From NCBI GenBank assembly GCA_003342895.1, contig PTFA01000028.1, forward strand, positions 5,876,428 through 5,940,427: DNA of 64,000 nucleotides. The letters are read 5' to 3'. Of this stretch, positions 54,101 to 64,000 are shown one piece after another. The DNA comes from Casuarius casuarius. Taxonomy: Eukaryota; Chordata; Aves; Casuariiformes; Casuariidae. Position 1 is the first letter of the stretch, and each line of letters opens with the position of its first letter. The notes below the pieces were generated by a model. The model searched no databases. It was not told the DNA's origin and worked only from the letters and a program-made list of their open reading frames with translations. The position numbers and the translations under genes were made by a program.

Positions 54101-57100
54101 TAGGACATCGCCTGCACGCCTTCCAGCTACATCTACCACCAAGAAGCCAAGGAACAGCGTGACAACCACATATTAAACAGAAATCCTTTTGTTTGCTCAT
54201 GCTTTTTAAAAACATTTTGCAACTGTGTTCTTTGGATGTTGCAAATAAATACTTGTTAAAGGCATTCTCTGGGCACCCTGCCCAGTTTGCAAGAGGGCTG
54301 ATTCAAAGGTGCCTGCTTGAAGAATAAGTCAACAGGCGTGGTAAATCTGGACTGTGGGACATAGGAACACCTTAGCAAGTGCCAGTGCCCCACACATCCT
54401 CTAGCATATCAGCATGCGTCACTGTAAGAGCTGCACAGGCCAGTGTGAGAGTATTACAAAGACAGGTAAGAAAGAAGTGTCTTCAAGAGCTGATGAAAAC
54501 CAGGAGAACTCTCTGGTCTGTGTTAAAGACAAGGAAGAGCATCTCTGATGCAGAGGGTCTGACAGAGCGTGCTTGATGTCACCTCTTACAAATACAACCA
54601 CCACATTTACAACACATACCAGCACAATCAGAGCAATTACCTGCTGAAGGCTTTGACTGTCACAAGTGCAAAAATGCCCTGAAACCAGTCATTTAATGCA
54701 ATGCATCACTGTTCCCCCCCCCCCTTTTTAAAGTAAGTATCAAGTCTTATGAGCAATTCAGGTATCATTTAAATAAAGTTTTATATTCACTGAAAAACAC
54801 TGCTTATATAAAAGTTTGATAAGTAAAAGCTTCTACCTAAATATTTTCTCTCTTTGGTTCTTAGCTCTGGAATACATGTGTGTTTATACTTGCACGTACA
54901 CAAGCATGAGAGATGCTTCGCCCCCCTCCCCTTTCTTATGGGCAGACAGGTGTTTGCAAAACTTCCAACTCCTTCCTGTCAGTGGCCTTCCTTTCCTCTA
55001 GTTTTTGTTGTTTCAGTTATTTAACACTAAAAGCTAAGAGATAATAAAGAAGAGCTTTTAGCATTATTGATCTGAATCAGGAAAGTCTTCTGTAAGTGAA
55101 AAGAATGTTCTCCATCCAAACAGCTGAATCTAACGGTTAGCTGGGAAAAGGAAACTGCTAAAGTTGCACTTGTAAGGTCTTGCTATGTTTCTGCAGCATT
55201 AAGAACTTAAAACTCTGCAGAGTTTCCTACTCCTGGCTTGCAATGCAAATGGTAAGAACACACATAGAGCACAGGAGCCCCGGGTTAAGAACAGCGTCAT
55301 CTTAAACAAATGCAACATAACTCCAAAACCTTTTTCAGGACTTTTCACTCTCAAAATGAAAGACAAGCGGTACTCTCAAGTCTTTGTTTCATTAGGAGCC
55401 CAGAGCTAAGGCTACCTAGCACATCAATTATAGGAGAAAAGAAGTTATTTTAGTATCACCTCTGGCAGCCAGCATGGCAAGAACAGGACAAAGCCACCTG
55501 GGTGGAAGAGACCTACTAACCAGTGGTGGCTATCCTTTTGGATGGAGCTGGCCTCCTGTCCCCTTCTAGAGGCATTCAAGAACTATTTGTTCCAACTCTT
55601 TCCCCATCACGTGACCAGACCTGTTACATATTTAGTCATGTCCTATTAGATGAGGACATGCACTTGCCACACCAGTGACAGGCTGCAGGACTCTGGGTAG
55701 GCCGTCATTAGGAAGCAGACTGGAATGGCTCTGGTGCACTAGATTCAACCTACCTGCTCTAAGTTAAGCTCCCCTAGACCAAAGCATTTAAGATGCATGG
55801 AGGATGCCAACTGCATGGCCTCTCAAATGCTGCATAGATTTATTTTTAGTATTAGCAATTCCTTGTTCATAGGCTAGAGCAGCTCAGAACCAGCACTCCT
55901 AAATTCATGAGTACTAAGGTTTGCTAAAGACCTTTTTGCTTTTAATACTTGGCATGTCTCAAAGGATTTAAATAAAGCACTAGATAGCTTACTAGTTTCT
56001 GGAGGCTTGCTGGATAACGCTGAGAAAGTGAGGTACATGACGTAGCAGCTGATGACTCCCGACTGTAGCAAACCAGAATGGGGTTGGCCTTTAGTAGAAA
56101 GAGGACAAGAGACAATTTTTGTAGATGTTTTAACAAACTGAAAGGGAAATTCAAATCTTTTAATCTTTTTAATCACTAAAATCTTTCAGAAGAGGAGAAC
56201 ATCCTTTACGTTTTACTGCAAGCAGTTCATAAGTTTTGAGGCAGTTTAGATAGATTTTGTCTGGTCGGTAAAGAGAAAATAGTCTGTCCTTTAGTTCTGC
56301 TGGCTGTTTTAGAAAGGCATTAAGATTTCCACGTAAAGAATCACCCCTCTGCTCTAGCCAAAAGCACCAGCTTTCCAAAAACTACTGACAGGCTGCCATG
56401 AGTTTTATTTGCCTGCAAGATTCATTTTGGAGCCACTGGAATTACTCCTATTTCCTGGTCCAATGACTGAAAGATACCAACAACACACGTAAAATATCCT
56501 GGAAAAGCATGAAATACAGCTGAAAGAGCAAGACTTCTGATTGCTGTCAACTCATTTGTGTGCCCAAACTTTACAGATGGTACACCACAAGTGGTCGAAA
56601 GCAAATGGTAAGAGCTGAATGTGTTTGATAGCTATTACCTTAACAGTTACCGCAGTTTAAGAGTTGTGTAATTCCTCAGTGCATTATCAGCCCTCAGCAT
56701 GTGAGCCTTTCTCACAGGCTGTCTGATAGCATGCTCAAAATGTCTCACATCTCTAGTTTTAGCAGCTGGGCTGATGACGGGGATGGGGCAAGAATGACAC
56801 CAAATCTAAAGTACCATGTCAGATCTGAGCATGATACTTTTTGCCCAAAACACAACACATGTCTCAAGGTACGTGAACCGTGGAGGCGCCAGGAAACCTG
56901 AGACGTAAAGAGGTCAGCACACTCACGATTCTGGACGCAGGGCGATATGGCTACCAGCGACACAAAGAGGCACAGGCCACCATTAACACCAATGAGGATC
57001 TTGTTGTACGTGCAGCCCTCGGAGCGCGTGTAGAGGACGGCCATGACAATCAGGGCTGCCACTGCAACGGAGTACAAGACGAGAGTGACCAGAGCCAGCA

Positions 57101-60100
57101 AACCATTCCAGAGCTGTTTGTGATTTGCGCCTGCAGTCCTGAGGAGACAAAGACAAGTACCTTATCTTTCTCTCCCCTCCCCTTACAGATTAAAAAAAAA
57201 TTAGCACACTCCTCACTTGCATAGTCTGTATTATCAAGCACAATGAGAGTGCCTGTATCGCTATACCAACAGTCCCTTGCAAGGTTCCTCTTGTGAAACT
57301 GAGGGAAGCATTCCTTAGCATTAGCATTTATCATATATATTATCGAGCCCAGCTATTTCCATAATTATAGCCTAGCCTGATTCCGAGAACTCCCAACCAC
57401 GCCGATTAGCCTGTCAGACTTGCTGGCAGCTCAGCGCATCTCAGCTCAACACAACAGGGATTTTCTCAGCGGGACGTCGGAGTGCCGCAGGCTCAGCCTG
57501 TTAGTGATATTTTTCACACAAGCACTGGAAAGCCCTTGTTCAGCACTGCCTCTCTTCTTCCTCCATGTGCTACCTTGACAGTTTTACTACCCATTCCCCC
57601 CCAAAGCCTCCTCTTTATTTGGTTCTATCCCACTACCTTTCCCAAGACAGTGTTGCCTGTCTTGTTTTCTCTCTTCACCTTCCCTCCCAAATACCCCTTG
57701 CAAAGATCAGTGTTTTTTTCTTCTTTCACCAACAAAGAAAGACTGTTCAGGCATAAAGGGTTTTTTTGGCGTGTGGAGGGTTGACTTTTGCTGTGGTAGC
57801 ATGATATTAGAAAAGAGTATCTAATGTAGATCGTGCCAAAATTAAATGCTGCTGCTGGAAATCTCTCACCCACAGAAAAGCAGCTGGAGCAATTAACAGT
57901 AAAAATAGCTGTGGTGTAAGGAGCTCTCATCTCCTCCTCTATGAACACGTATCTTACAAAGTCCAGGGATTTGCAAAAATCTTCCTTAGTAGTCAGTGCA
58001 CTAACCGGAATAAGAGAGGGTAGCAAAGGTTGTAGAGGAACAGACTAAAAGAAACAGGAGAAAGGAAAGGGGGGAAGAGAGGGAAGCATAAGTTCATGCA
58101 TATATGTGGGAGAACAATTTAAATATTTTAATGCATGATGAGAGGCTAAGAGCTAAAAGAAGGTAATATCAAATGTACTCACACCGGAAATTAAATCAAT
58201 GCCAAAACACGGTATAAGTGGGTTGATAACAGAATCTTCCATAGTTAAATGAAAGCAGAAAAAGGAGCCGCTTTTATGTTTAAAAAAAGTCATTTGATGT
58301 GTATTAAGCTCAAACCAGAAAATAGGATTTACTGGTTTATATCACTGTGCACAGTCTCACTGCTGTGTTTAGCAATCCAGTTTTATTCTCTTGCACAATT
58401 CTGTGTCTTAGCAGGTGTGTTTTCATGCAGAACTGAAGCAACTTAAAATGAGAGGTCTTCGCATCCCTTTGCGCACCACTGCTTACTGGAAGCAGAACAA
58501 TTCAGGGTAAGAATGAAGCAGCAGAGGGTAGAAACGAATAAGGAAGAAACATTTCCACTGGGGAAGGAGGAAAGTGGGTGAAGCGAAGATGCACAGCTCT
58601 AAATATTGATATGAAACTATCTTCTCAGAAATTGCATCCACACAATTTTTGAATGCTTTGTTCCAAGAGATTCTGGGGGACTCACAAATGACATATTATG
58701 CAAATAGCTACTTGCCCAACACATACCAGTTTTTATTCCACTTATGTGCAAACTCAACAAGCAGGATGAGCTGAATGGCAATGAAAAGGAAGCCTCCTGT
58801 TGCTCCTACGTAGCGCCAGGCTGCAAGGCAGACAAGCAGAAAATAGGTCAAACGAAGGCCTTCCCCTTGAGAAAAAATGGAATTATTGTCCATGCAATGA
58901 AGCCATTACACAGTCTGAATATCTCAACCCCACAGATGCTGCCGATGAGATATTTCAGCTGAAAGGCCAGGTCAGCTAACCCAAGAATAGTTGCCTGATG
59001 AATTCAGCTTGTAACCTGCTACACCTTCAAAAAAAGCCTTTTAGGACACATACTGAGACTCCTTAACCTAAAGAATTTATGTGGAGACAAAGTTGCTATA
59101 TTCAGATATAAAATACTGAAACCTTTATTTGTGATGTGAGGAGAAAAAAAAAGCCCTGAAAGCATTTCACAGAAGTCTAAACCCTAAAATTGCAAGGTCC
59201 TGGAACCCAGCACTAAAAATGGCAATTCCTTCCCCTCCAGATTCTAGCACCACAGAGAAATAAAGGTGGGGCTCGCTCCTCTATTTACAGGCTCATCTAT
59301 TTACATGTGCTCTGTCCTGAGCCGCTCCCAGAGAAACAAGAACACTTGGTATTCATTGAGTAGTTTGAAGAGAGACAGGGTATTTGACTACTTAACTATT
59401 GACCTACATGTATCTGGATCACTGTCTGGTGCTTTGGACAACAAGCACCTCATGCACAACTTCAAAAGTCTCTGAATAAATATAGATACCTATTGAAATG
59501 TTTAGCTGCATATACAGTTTGTATCACTGTGTAGTACACAACCTATAAGTGACTCTAGGTATTCAGCAAATTTCAGTGAAGACTGACTGAGGAAGTGCAT
59601 TAGCAAAGTCCTGCCATATCCTAACATTGTATTTTCCTTTTGAAAAAAGCTCGTGGAAGCAAAGTGGAATAACAGAACAGTCAACATGTTATGCTTAGCA
59701 GAAGACGTAGAGATTTTTTTTTGACTGCACCATAAGTTCATTGTTTGACTGAAAGCAGGCAAAAATGACATTTTTCTTGTTTTGCAAAATCTATTGTATT
59801 CACTGAATGAGCATGCTGCTTTAAAAAAAAAAAAAAAAAGTCAGGGAACAGGGTGTGCGTGTGTGTTTGGGAGAGGCACAATAGGAACCAGCAGACCACC
59901 AATGGAGTGAGTAATTAAACAGCCAGATCCCTGTAAGGATCTCACACAGCTACAGGCAGGATACTTCAGGATGTTTTACAAAGCTGTCGTAGATAACGTT
60001 AATGTCACTAGTGTGGATTTAACACTAGAGCCCATGCAAGCCTAGTATGCGCACATAATACCCCTCCCTCCATGATGAACAAAGTGCTGCTGACTATGGG

Positions 60101-62469
60101 AATCATGGCAGGGGGAATTTTTTATTTTTAGAAAAAATAGGGAAACAGAGAGGAGACTGCTCCAAGAGTGTTCTTTGGTAAGGGAAAAAAAAAAAGACAC
60201 TGGAAGTTTCTAGACGGGAGGGAAAAAAATTAAGGGAAAATAAAACCTGGCAACCCTCTGTGAATCTTGCATTCAAGGGCTTCCTGGAGGACAGTCTAGC
60301 ACCATATACAGCACACTGCTTTACAGAGAAAAGTCAAGAACTAATTTGGGTAAGGAAAATTGTTTCTCAGCTCCAGTCTACCTAGTGTGAAGACAGAGAA
60401 CAGCGGTTCCCTGACCAGCCCCCAAAGCTCCATTCCCTCCTTCCCTGGGCACCTTAGTTCTGGAACATTTTTTGCCATGCAAAGGTTTGCTTGGGAAGAC
60501 AAGAGGGAGTCTCAGTTACCCATGAGTGCAATGTATTAAACTATTACACCTTTCTAACCCAGCCAGTGAGCAGACATTAAGGACAAGAACATATGGCCAA
60601 CTCGTAATTTACTGGAGAAAAGGAATAGGGATAAGCAGCCCCTCACTTCACCTCATATTACTCCCTTCTCTTCCTCTTTTTAAATACCCGAGCAGTTTTA
60701 AAAGAGGAGATGGGTGTCAAAAACAAACAGGTCCAGCAGGTTTTTGTAGAAGCAGGCAGCCGATGGCCCAAACTGTGGCCTGCCCTGGCTGAGCAAGCAT
60801 GGAGGAGCAGCGGAGCTATCGGCCATCAAGAAAACCCACGCAGAAGAAAGGCTCCAAGTCAGGCTCCATTAGTTTTGCTACTCACAGAGGAGTCGAAAGC
60901 AGCTAAAGCAAAAATTTAGCAGGTTGTAGAAAAGCAGAGCACTCTGGCAGTGCAGCAGGTTCCCCCCCCCCCCCCCTTCAGCCATAGCGGTGAATAAAGA
61001 GTCCTAGAAGCCTCCTGAGGAGCGTGGAGCTGAGGTAAAACGGCAGCAGCCTTGCAGCAGAAGACATCACGGAAACTAGCATCCTCCGAAACAAATTCTG
61101 ACATTTCCTGTTTACATCAGGCAACCTCAGCCCAGAGGTCCCCAAGACAACAGGGCTCTCCTCACTCAGGGAAGCTGTGACGGCGACCCTGACCACACAG
61201 TCCCTTCCCTCTGCTGCTGGTGCACAGGCAGCACAGCTGGAATTGCCTCAGGTGGCGTCTTCCCTGCAGAGGCAGCTTCTCTGCTGGATTACGGAGCCTT
61301 TCACCTGCCCGCAGACTCCGAAGCTTAAAGGGTTTACAAACACCTGGCAACCAGCTCATCTTGGTATCATCAGGATTTTTGCCCCTAACCCCCAAGAGGC
61401 CTCTGAGAAGTCTTCTCCAGAGCTGATACTTAGCATGAGCCCAGTTAAGAGAACGCCTCCGGAGCACCTGGCCCGCACCAGTGGGGCTGACTGGGGCCAG
61501 CCCGTCTTCCGAAATCGGAAATGCTTCAGGCACGGGATTCTCAACAGCGGGTTTACAATGCTCCACAATAAGTCTAATTTCATGTTATTAGATTCATGCT
61601 ACTTGCTCTAAAGCTAACTAGGCCCCAAGCGTCTTTGCAGCTTTGAGGACAGGCAGCGCGGGTGCCCCGCCGGTCACCGTGCCCCCTTGGAGCACCGTGC
61701 ACCCCGTCATTGCACATTGCAGCCCCCACAGCTGCACCGCAACAGCGCTGGCCCAACAAGCCAAACACGCACAGGCCTCTGCCTTCAGCGGTCACAAAAA
61801 AACCCTGCCTTTACTTACAGAAACACAGCAACGCTTATGCTGTTCAGGCCTTTAGGGTCTATAAGCACTCACAAAGCAGTACAGAGAAGCACACCATAAC
61901 AAGATAAGAAGGTTGTACCATTGAGAAAAGTGTCCTGATCAGGAATGAAGAAGGCTCCTGAGCACATTGCTGCCAGAAGTATAAGCTTAATAAACCAGAA
62001 TCTGGATGAGAAAAAAAGAAAAAAGAGAAGTCATCTGGTTATAATAGCAACTAACAACTCAAGTACCATAAGAAATCTCTATTTAAAGCCCAGCTCTTAA
62101 GTAAGAGAGAATCAACCTGTGTTGGCTGATTGTCATTTAAGTTCATTTGTACTTGATTGCGTTATATCTGACAGAAGCAGTAAAATCAACTCCTCTTTCC
62201 CCTCCTCCCCCCATACTACATCCAACTGGAAAATAGGCAAAACCAATCCAGAAAGAGGCATGGAAATTTGGCAAGCAACCAAATACTCACCCGTTATGAA
62301 CGTAGGCTCGGCAGCTTTTGCTGTTGTTTATTTTGATAGTGAACAAGAAGAAGAGAAAGAAGAAACAGGCCATTCCAAAACAGACTTTGTACACGGCGGA
62401 GTACCCCACCAGCTTCTCGCACATGTCTCCCGCCTGAATGCCCTTGCACAGCTGCTCGTAGAAAGGGAT
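48036..62469 (-). CDS. SERINC5: Serine incorporator 5, spliced gene (first exons outside window)
   Basis: Multipass plasma-membrane protein of the SERINC/TDE1 family. It was named for proposed serine incorporation into lipids; it scrambles phospholipids and, when packed into retroviral particles, lowers their infectivity. Ten minus-strand coding exons join in phase to 397 residues ending at TGA 48036-48038. Adding the ~65 N-terminal residues of the human protein gives ~462, against 461 for the long human isoform. All helices from TM2 to TM10, the extracellular NIT glycosylation site and the long cytoplasmic loop between TM8 and TM9 are present. No frameshift or internal stop, so the gene is functional. 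The synteny with THBS4 and the ending CCPTRQFSV separate it from SERINC1-4. Position numbers in the exon entries use human-equivalent numbering (first residue in window = 66). Confidence 0.97.
48184..48503 (-). other. SERINC5: SERINC5 last intron
   Basis: 320 bases, non-coding. The donor is a full GTAAGT. Nothing recognisable inside. Confidence 0.85.
48504..48651 (-). CDS. SERINC5: SERINC5 exon: end of cytoplasmic loop and TM9
   Basis: Acceptor CATCTCTTACAG, donor GTAAGT; phase 1 in, phase 2 out. Encodes [20 protein letters not shown], then [20 protein letters not shown] and MMTVTHWF. The acidic, Lys/Arg-containing start belongs to the loop between TM8 and TM9. [11 protein letters not shown] is invariant in the family. 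Confidence 0.97.
48652..49302 (-). other. SERINC5: SERINC5 intron
   Basis: About 650 bases, non-coding, nothing recognisable. Confidence 0.85.
49303..49342 (-). CDS. SERINC5: SERINC5 micro-exon: Cys-rich part of cytoplasmic loop
   Basis: Only 40 bases. Acceptor TCTTTCACAG, donor GTAATT; phase 0 in, phase 1 out. Encodes [13 protein letters not shown], corresponding to human IARCCFCFSPGG. It is required to keep frame between its neighbours. The Cys cluster is a likely palmitoylation region (inference). Confidence 0.95.
49343..52147 (-). other. SERINC5: SERINC5 intron
   Basis: About 2.8 kb, non-coding. A GC-richer patch lies at about 50760-51320. No gene recognised. Confidence 0.8.
52148..52214 (-). 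CDS. SERINC5: SERINC5 exon: start of TM8-TM9 cytoplasmic loop
   Basis: Acceptor TTTGCTCCTAG, donor GTGAGT; phase 2 in, phase 0 out. Encodes [20 protein letters not shown] then TE. LTSTTRxSS is a family signature. Human-equivalent position 350 is Thr here (Leu in human). Confidence 0.96.
52215..52940 (-). other. SERINC5: SERINC5 intron
   Basis: About 730 bases, non-coding, nothing recognisable. Confidence 0.85.
52941..53067 (-). CDS. SERINC5: SERINC5 exon: glycosylated extracellular loop and TM8
   Basis: Acceptor TTTTTGTGAAG, donor GTAAGT; phase 1 in, phase 2 out. Encodes [20 protein letters not shown], then [10 protein letters not shown] and helix [14 protein letters not shown] at human-equivalent position 294 is the conserved N-glycosylation site. 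The acceptor is preceded by an unusual run of TTTTG units (53075-53105). Confidence 0.96.
53075..53105 (-). repeat. (TTTTG)n-like tract at a splice acceptor
   Basis: On the minus strand GTTTTTGTTTTTTGTTTTG-type units end directly in GTGAAG at the exon boundary, replacing an ordinary polypyrimidine tract. Confidence 0.85.
54714..54724 (+). repeat. Poly-C run (C11)
   Basis: Eleven C followed by T5 within a SERINC5 intron. Confidence 0.95.
55993..56088 (-). CDS. SERINC5: SERINC5 exon: TM7
   Basis: Acceptor CTACTAAAG, donor GTAAGC; phase 1 both sides. Encodes [20 protein letters not shown] then [11 protein letters not shown]. Matches human with Thr to Met in YVTYLT. The donor falls inside an Ile codon completed by the next exon. 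Confidence 0.97.
56089..56926 (-). other. SERINC5: SERINC5 intron
   Basis: About 840 bases, non-coding, nothing recognisable. Confidence 0.85.
56927..57138 (-). CDS. SERINC5: SERINC5 exon: TM5 and TM6
   Basis: Acceptor GTCTCCTCAG, donor GTGAGT; phase 2 in, phase 1 out. Encodes [10 protein letters not shown], helix [20 protein letters not shown], the loop [10 protein letters not shown], and helix [20 protein letters not shown] followed by PCVQN. A second AG eight bases inside (ACTGCAG) would break the frame, so the outer acceptor is correct. Human Trp252 is Cys here (TGC). Confidence 0.96.
57139..58726 (-). other. SERINC5: SERINC5 intron
   Basis: About 1.6 kb, non-coding. No micro-exon is needed, since the flanking exons join in phase as TGG ACT GCA GGC. 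Confidence 0.8.
58727..58820 (-). CDS. SERINC5: SERINC5 exon: TM4
   Basis: Acceptor TGCCTTGCAG, donor GTATGT; phase 1 in, phase 2 out. Encodes [20 protein letters not shown] then [13 protein letters not shown] and EFAHKWN are family signatures. Confidence 0.97.
58821..61918 (-). other. SERINC5: SERINC5 intron
   Basis: About 3.1 kb, non-coding. Contains an A-run with a short GTGTGCGTGTGT tract near 59822-59865, a C15 run at 60962-60976 and GC-richer, stop-poor sequence at 61160-61800. No gene recognised. Confidence 0.8.
60962..60976 (+). repeat. Poly-C run (C15)
   Basis: Fifteen consecutive C in a SERINC5 intron; on the transcribed strand a G15 run. Confidence 0.95.
61919..62001 (-). CDS. 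SERINC5: SERINC5 exon: TM3
   Basis: Acceptor TTTCTCATCCAG, donor GTACAA; phase 2 in, phase 1 out. Encodes [20 protein letters not shown] then [14 protein letters not shown] is a family signature. Confidence 0.97.
62002..62290 (-). other. SERINC5: SERINC5 intron
   Basis: 289 bases, the smallest SERINC5 intron here. Nothing recognisable. Confidence 0.85.
62291..62469 (-). CDS. SERINC5: SERINC5 exon (probably exon 3): first extracellular loop and TM2
   Basis: Acceptor GTGCTTTCCAG, donor GTGAGT; phase 0 in, phase 2 out. Encodes [20 protein letters not shown], helix [20 protein letters not shown] then FLFTI, and [14 protein letters not shown]. It starts at the position equivalent to human residue 66. 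Exons for the N-terminal Cys-rich stretch and TM1 are not in the window. Confidence 0.97.
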
Positions 62470-64000
62470 CTGGAAAGCACAGCAAGTTACAAGCCATTAG
62501 GGCGAACACAGGGCTCCCCGTAACCAAGCCTACATAAGCCTTTGCACCACCGATTTTTCACTGGCTTCATCTAACACTGACACCTTTCACTGTGGTTACC
62601 CCTCAGCCTGGACTTAACGGTTCACGGGACATAACACCATGTAAAACACAAGTGCCTGGAGTTTTCCAGAGCCTCAGCTGCCAACCCCTTTCCCGCGCTC
62701 CAGGTACAAGCCCACCTACCTTTCCTTTGGCTCCGCTGGCGTAAGCCACCCCTGCCCCTCACCGCCCATTCCCGTGCCCCAGGAACCTGCTCCGTCCTCG
62801 CATGCTTCACAACAAAACGCCCTGGTCTTGCCAATCACCCCGCTCCCGCGGAGCCGCGCTGGCGGCTCTCTCAGCACGAGGGGCTGGGGGCGTGGGAGCA
62901 GCAACTCCCCTCCCTTCCACCACAGCTTCGGAAAGGGCATTGGGCCAGTTGCCCTGATTTTTTTTAAATTAGCAGAGAGGTAGGAAAATTCCACCTTTTT
63001 CTCAACTCATCAAGTATTTGCCTTTGAGGCCTTGCCCTTGGTGCAAGAGGAAAGCAAACAGCCGCACATTTTGGCCTCTGTTTCAGCACACGGACATGAC
63101 ACCGAACGCTCAAAAAGCAGGTTTCTGTGCCCAGGATCCCCGCGTGTGCGGCGTCCTCGTGTCGCAGAGCCCCCCCTGCCCTCACAGCCAGACGGCTGTT
63201 CAGCCGCTCAGAAATAGAAGCATTTAATTAGAAAGCCACCGGTCATCTCAAAGAAATAAAGGCCTCTCTGTATGCTAACAACCCCTCAGCTGAAGCTGGT
63301 GAGACTAGTAGAGCAACACATCAAAGCCTTTAAAATTCATCATGGTTACCTGCACAGGAGGCAGAAGACGATGCATGCCAGGACAAAACACTGTACAAAT
63401 AGGTAATTCGGGGAGGTTTCAGAAAGCATTCAGCCAGGGCAGATTTCACATAAGAAAAATATGCAAAGATTGTAGGCAACACCATCCATGAACATTTACA
63501 AGAAAGAAGGAAAAAAAAATACCAGCCTTCACTTCTTTCAGCAGACAGGTAAACACATGAAAACAGGAAAGGGAAAGCACAGGCAGGGCTGCAGAACAAA
63601 CAGTGAGACAGAGCTCCCCGCGGGGTGGAAAGCCCTCCGCGAGCAGGAAACGGGGAACAAACATGTAAACCGCTGGCTCCCAGCTGCCAGGCTCAGACAG
63701 CGTGCTTGCTTTAGCCCAAGGTGCACGCTTCCCATGACTGCTAATAACCAAAGCCAGTCAGATGTCCAACCACCTTTTTGGCAGTCACCCCCAAAGAGTA
63801 GGTATTTTAGCAGCTCGTGACAACACAGAGTTAAAATGTTTGCTTGTTAAGTGTACAGAAACAGAGGAAAAACTGAACTATAATACAGGGCTGGTCCTAG
63901 GTGGGCTACAACCAGATGGGAAGATAAAAAGCAGGAGGTTTCAATGCAGCTGTGTCACATTAGAAAAATGGATTCAAGTTGCGCCATGCTGAGATACTCT
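62470..64000 (-). other. SERINC5: SERINC5 upstream intron, running off the window
   Basis: Non-coding. I searched it on the minus strand for the preceding exon (Cys-rich N-terminus and TM1, ending in phase 0) and did not find it. A GC/CpG-rich patch lies at about 62700-62930. Confidence 0.75.

Larger units (their letters stand above)
53068..55992 (-). other. SERINC5: SERINC5 intron
   Basis: About 2.9 kb, non-coding. Contains the TTTTG-type run beside the acceptor and a C11 run at 54714-54724. No gene recognised. Confidence 0.8.

Noticed and set aside
57131..57137. Inner AG acceptor (ACTGCAG) for the SERINC5 TM5-TM6 exon
   Set aside because: Starting eight bases later breaks the phase with the previous exon and loses the conserved W-TAG stretch; the outer CTCAG restores it.
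61162..61611. Overlapping 130-145-codon frames on both strands in a SERINC5 intron
   Set aside because: GC-rich composition leaves few stops on either strand; no domain, promoter or splice support.
63330..63599. Minus-strand frame ending near a CAG|GTAACC donor, considered as SERINC5 exon 2
   Set aside because: Its translation has no N-terminal Cys-rich motif or TM1 block of the family, and the phase does not fit the following exon.
1..64000. Bacterial-type systems, CRISPR arrays, tRNA or rRNA genes
   Set aside because: No regularly spaced repeats, operons, ribosome-binding sites or RNA-gene signatures; the intron-exon structure is vertebrate.

Overview
This is vertebrate nuclear DNA, almost certainly from a bird. 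Coding sequence is split into short exons with GT/AG splice sites, separated by kilobase introns. Two CR1-type LINE fragments (11149-11202 and 20990-21172) and a solo endogenous-retrovirus LTR (36184-36814) are typical avian repeats. There is no prokaryotic operon structure, CRISPR array or plasmid feature. The species cannot be named from the sequence. From known gene order, THBS4 and SERINC5 are neighbours in vertebrates (human 5q14), and that block is expected on the Z chromosome in birds; this last point is inference.

Plus strand, 1-37960: thrombospondin-4 (THBS4). I placed 21 coding exons by splice sites, unbroken phase and residue match to the known family, plus a less certain tail of exon 1 at 1-58. 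Together they give 924 residues from the conserved VFDLL motif to the stop codon at 37792-37794. The order is laminin-G-like N-terminal domain (exons 2-4), pentamerising coiled coil (5-6), four EGF-like domains (7-11), calcium-binding type 3 repeats (11-17) and C-terminal lectin-like domain (17-22). The start codon and signal peptide lie off the left edge.

37960-41500 is the gap between the two convergent genes. It contains no recognised gene.

Minus strand, 41500-64000: serine incorporator 5 (SERINC5), tail to tail with THBS4. Ten coding exons (probably 3-12) give 397 residues and the true stop at 48036-48038. The first ~65 residues lie off the right edge. A 3'UTR of about 6.5 kb ending near 41500 is inferred from a poly(A) signal with a GT-rich downstream element.

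The two genes are not known to act together. Thrombospondin-4 is a secreted pentameric matrix protein. SERINC5 is a ten-helix plasma-membrane protein known as a retroviral restriction factor. I found no undescribed system. The points most worth checking are: three consecutive THBS4 introns (12-14) with T at donor position +3, one having an in-frame alternative donor; replacement of the RGD integrin motif by KGD; a clean solo LTR with a 5-bp target-site duplication; several perfect 9-12 bp foldbacks with 1-4 nt spacers, more than chance predicts; and bird-specific changes in the SERINC5 cytoplasmic loop at positions 350 and 352.
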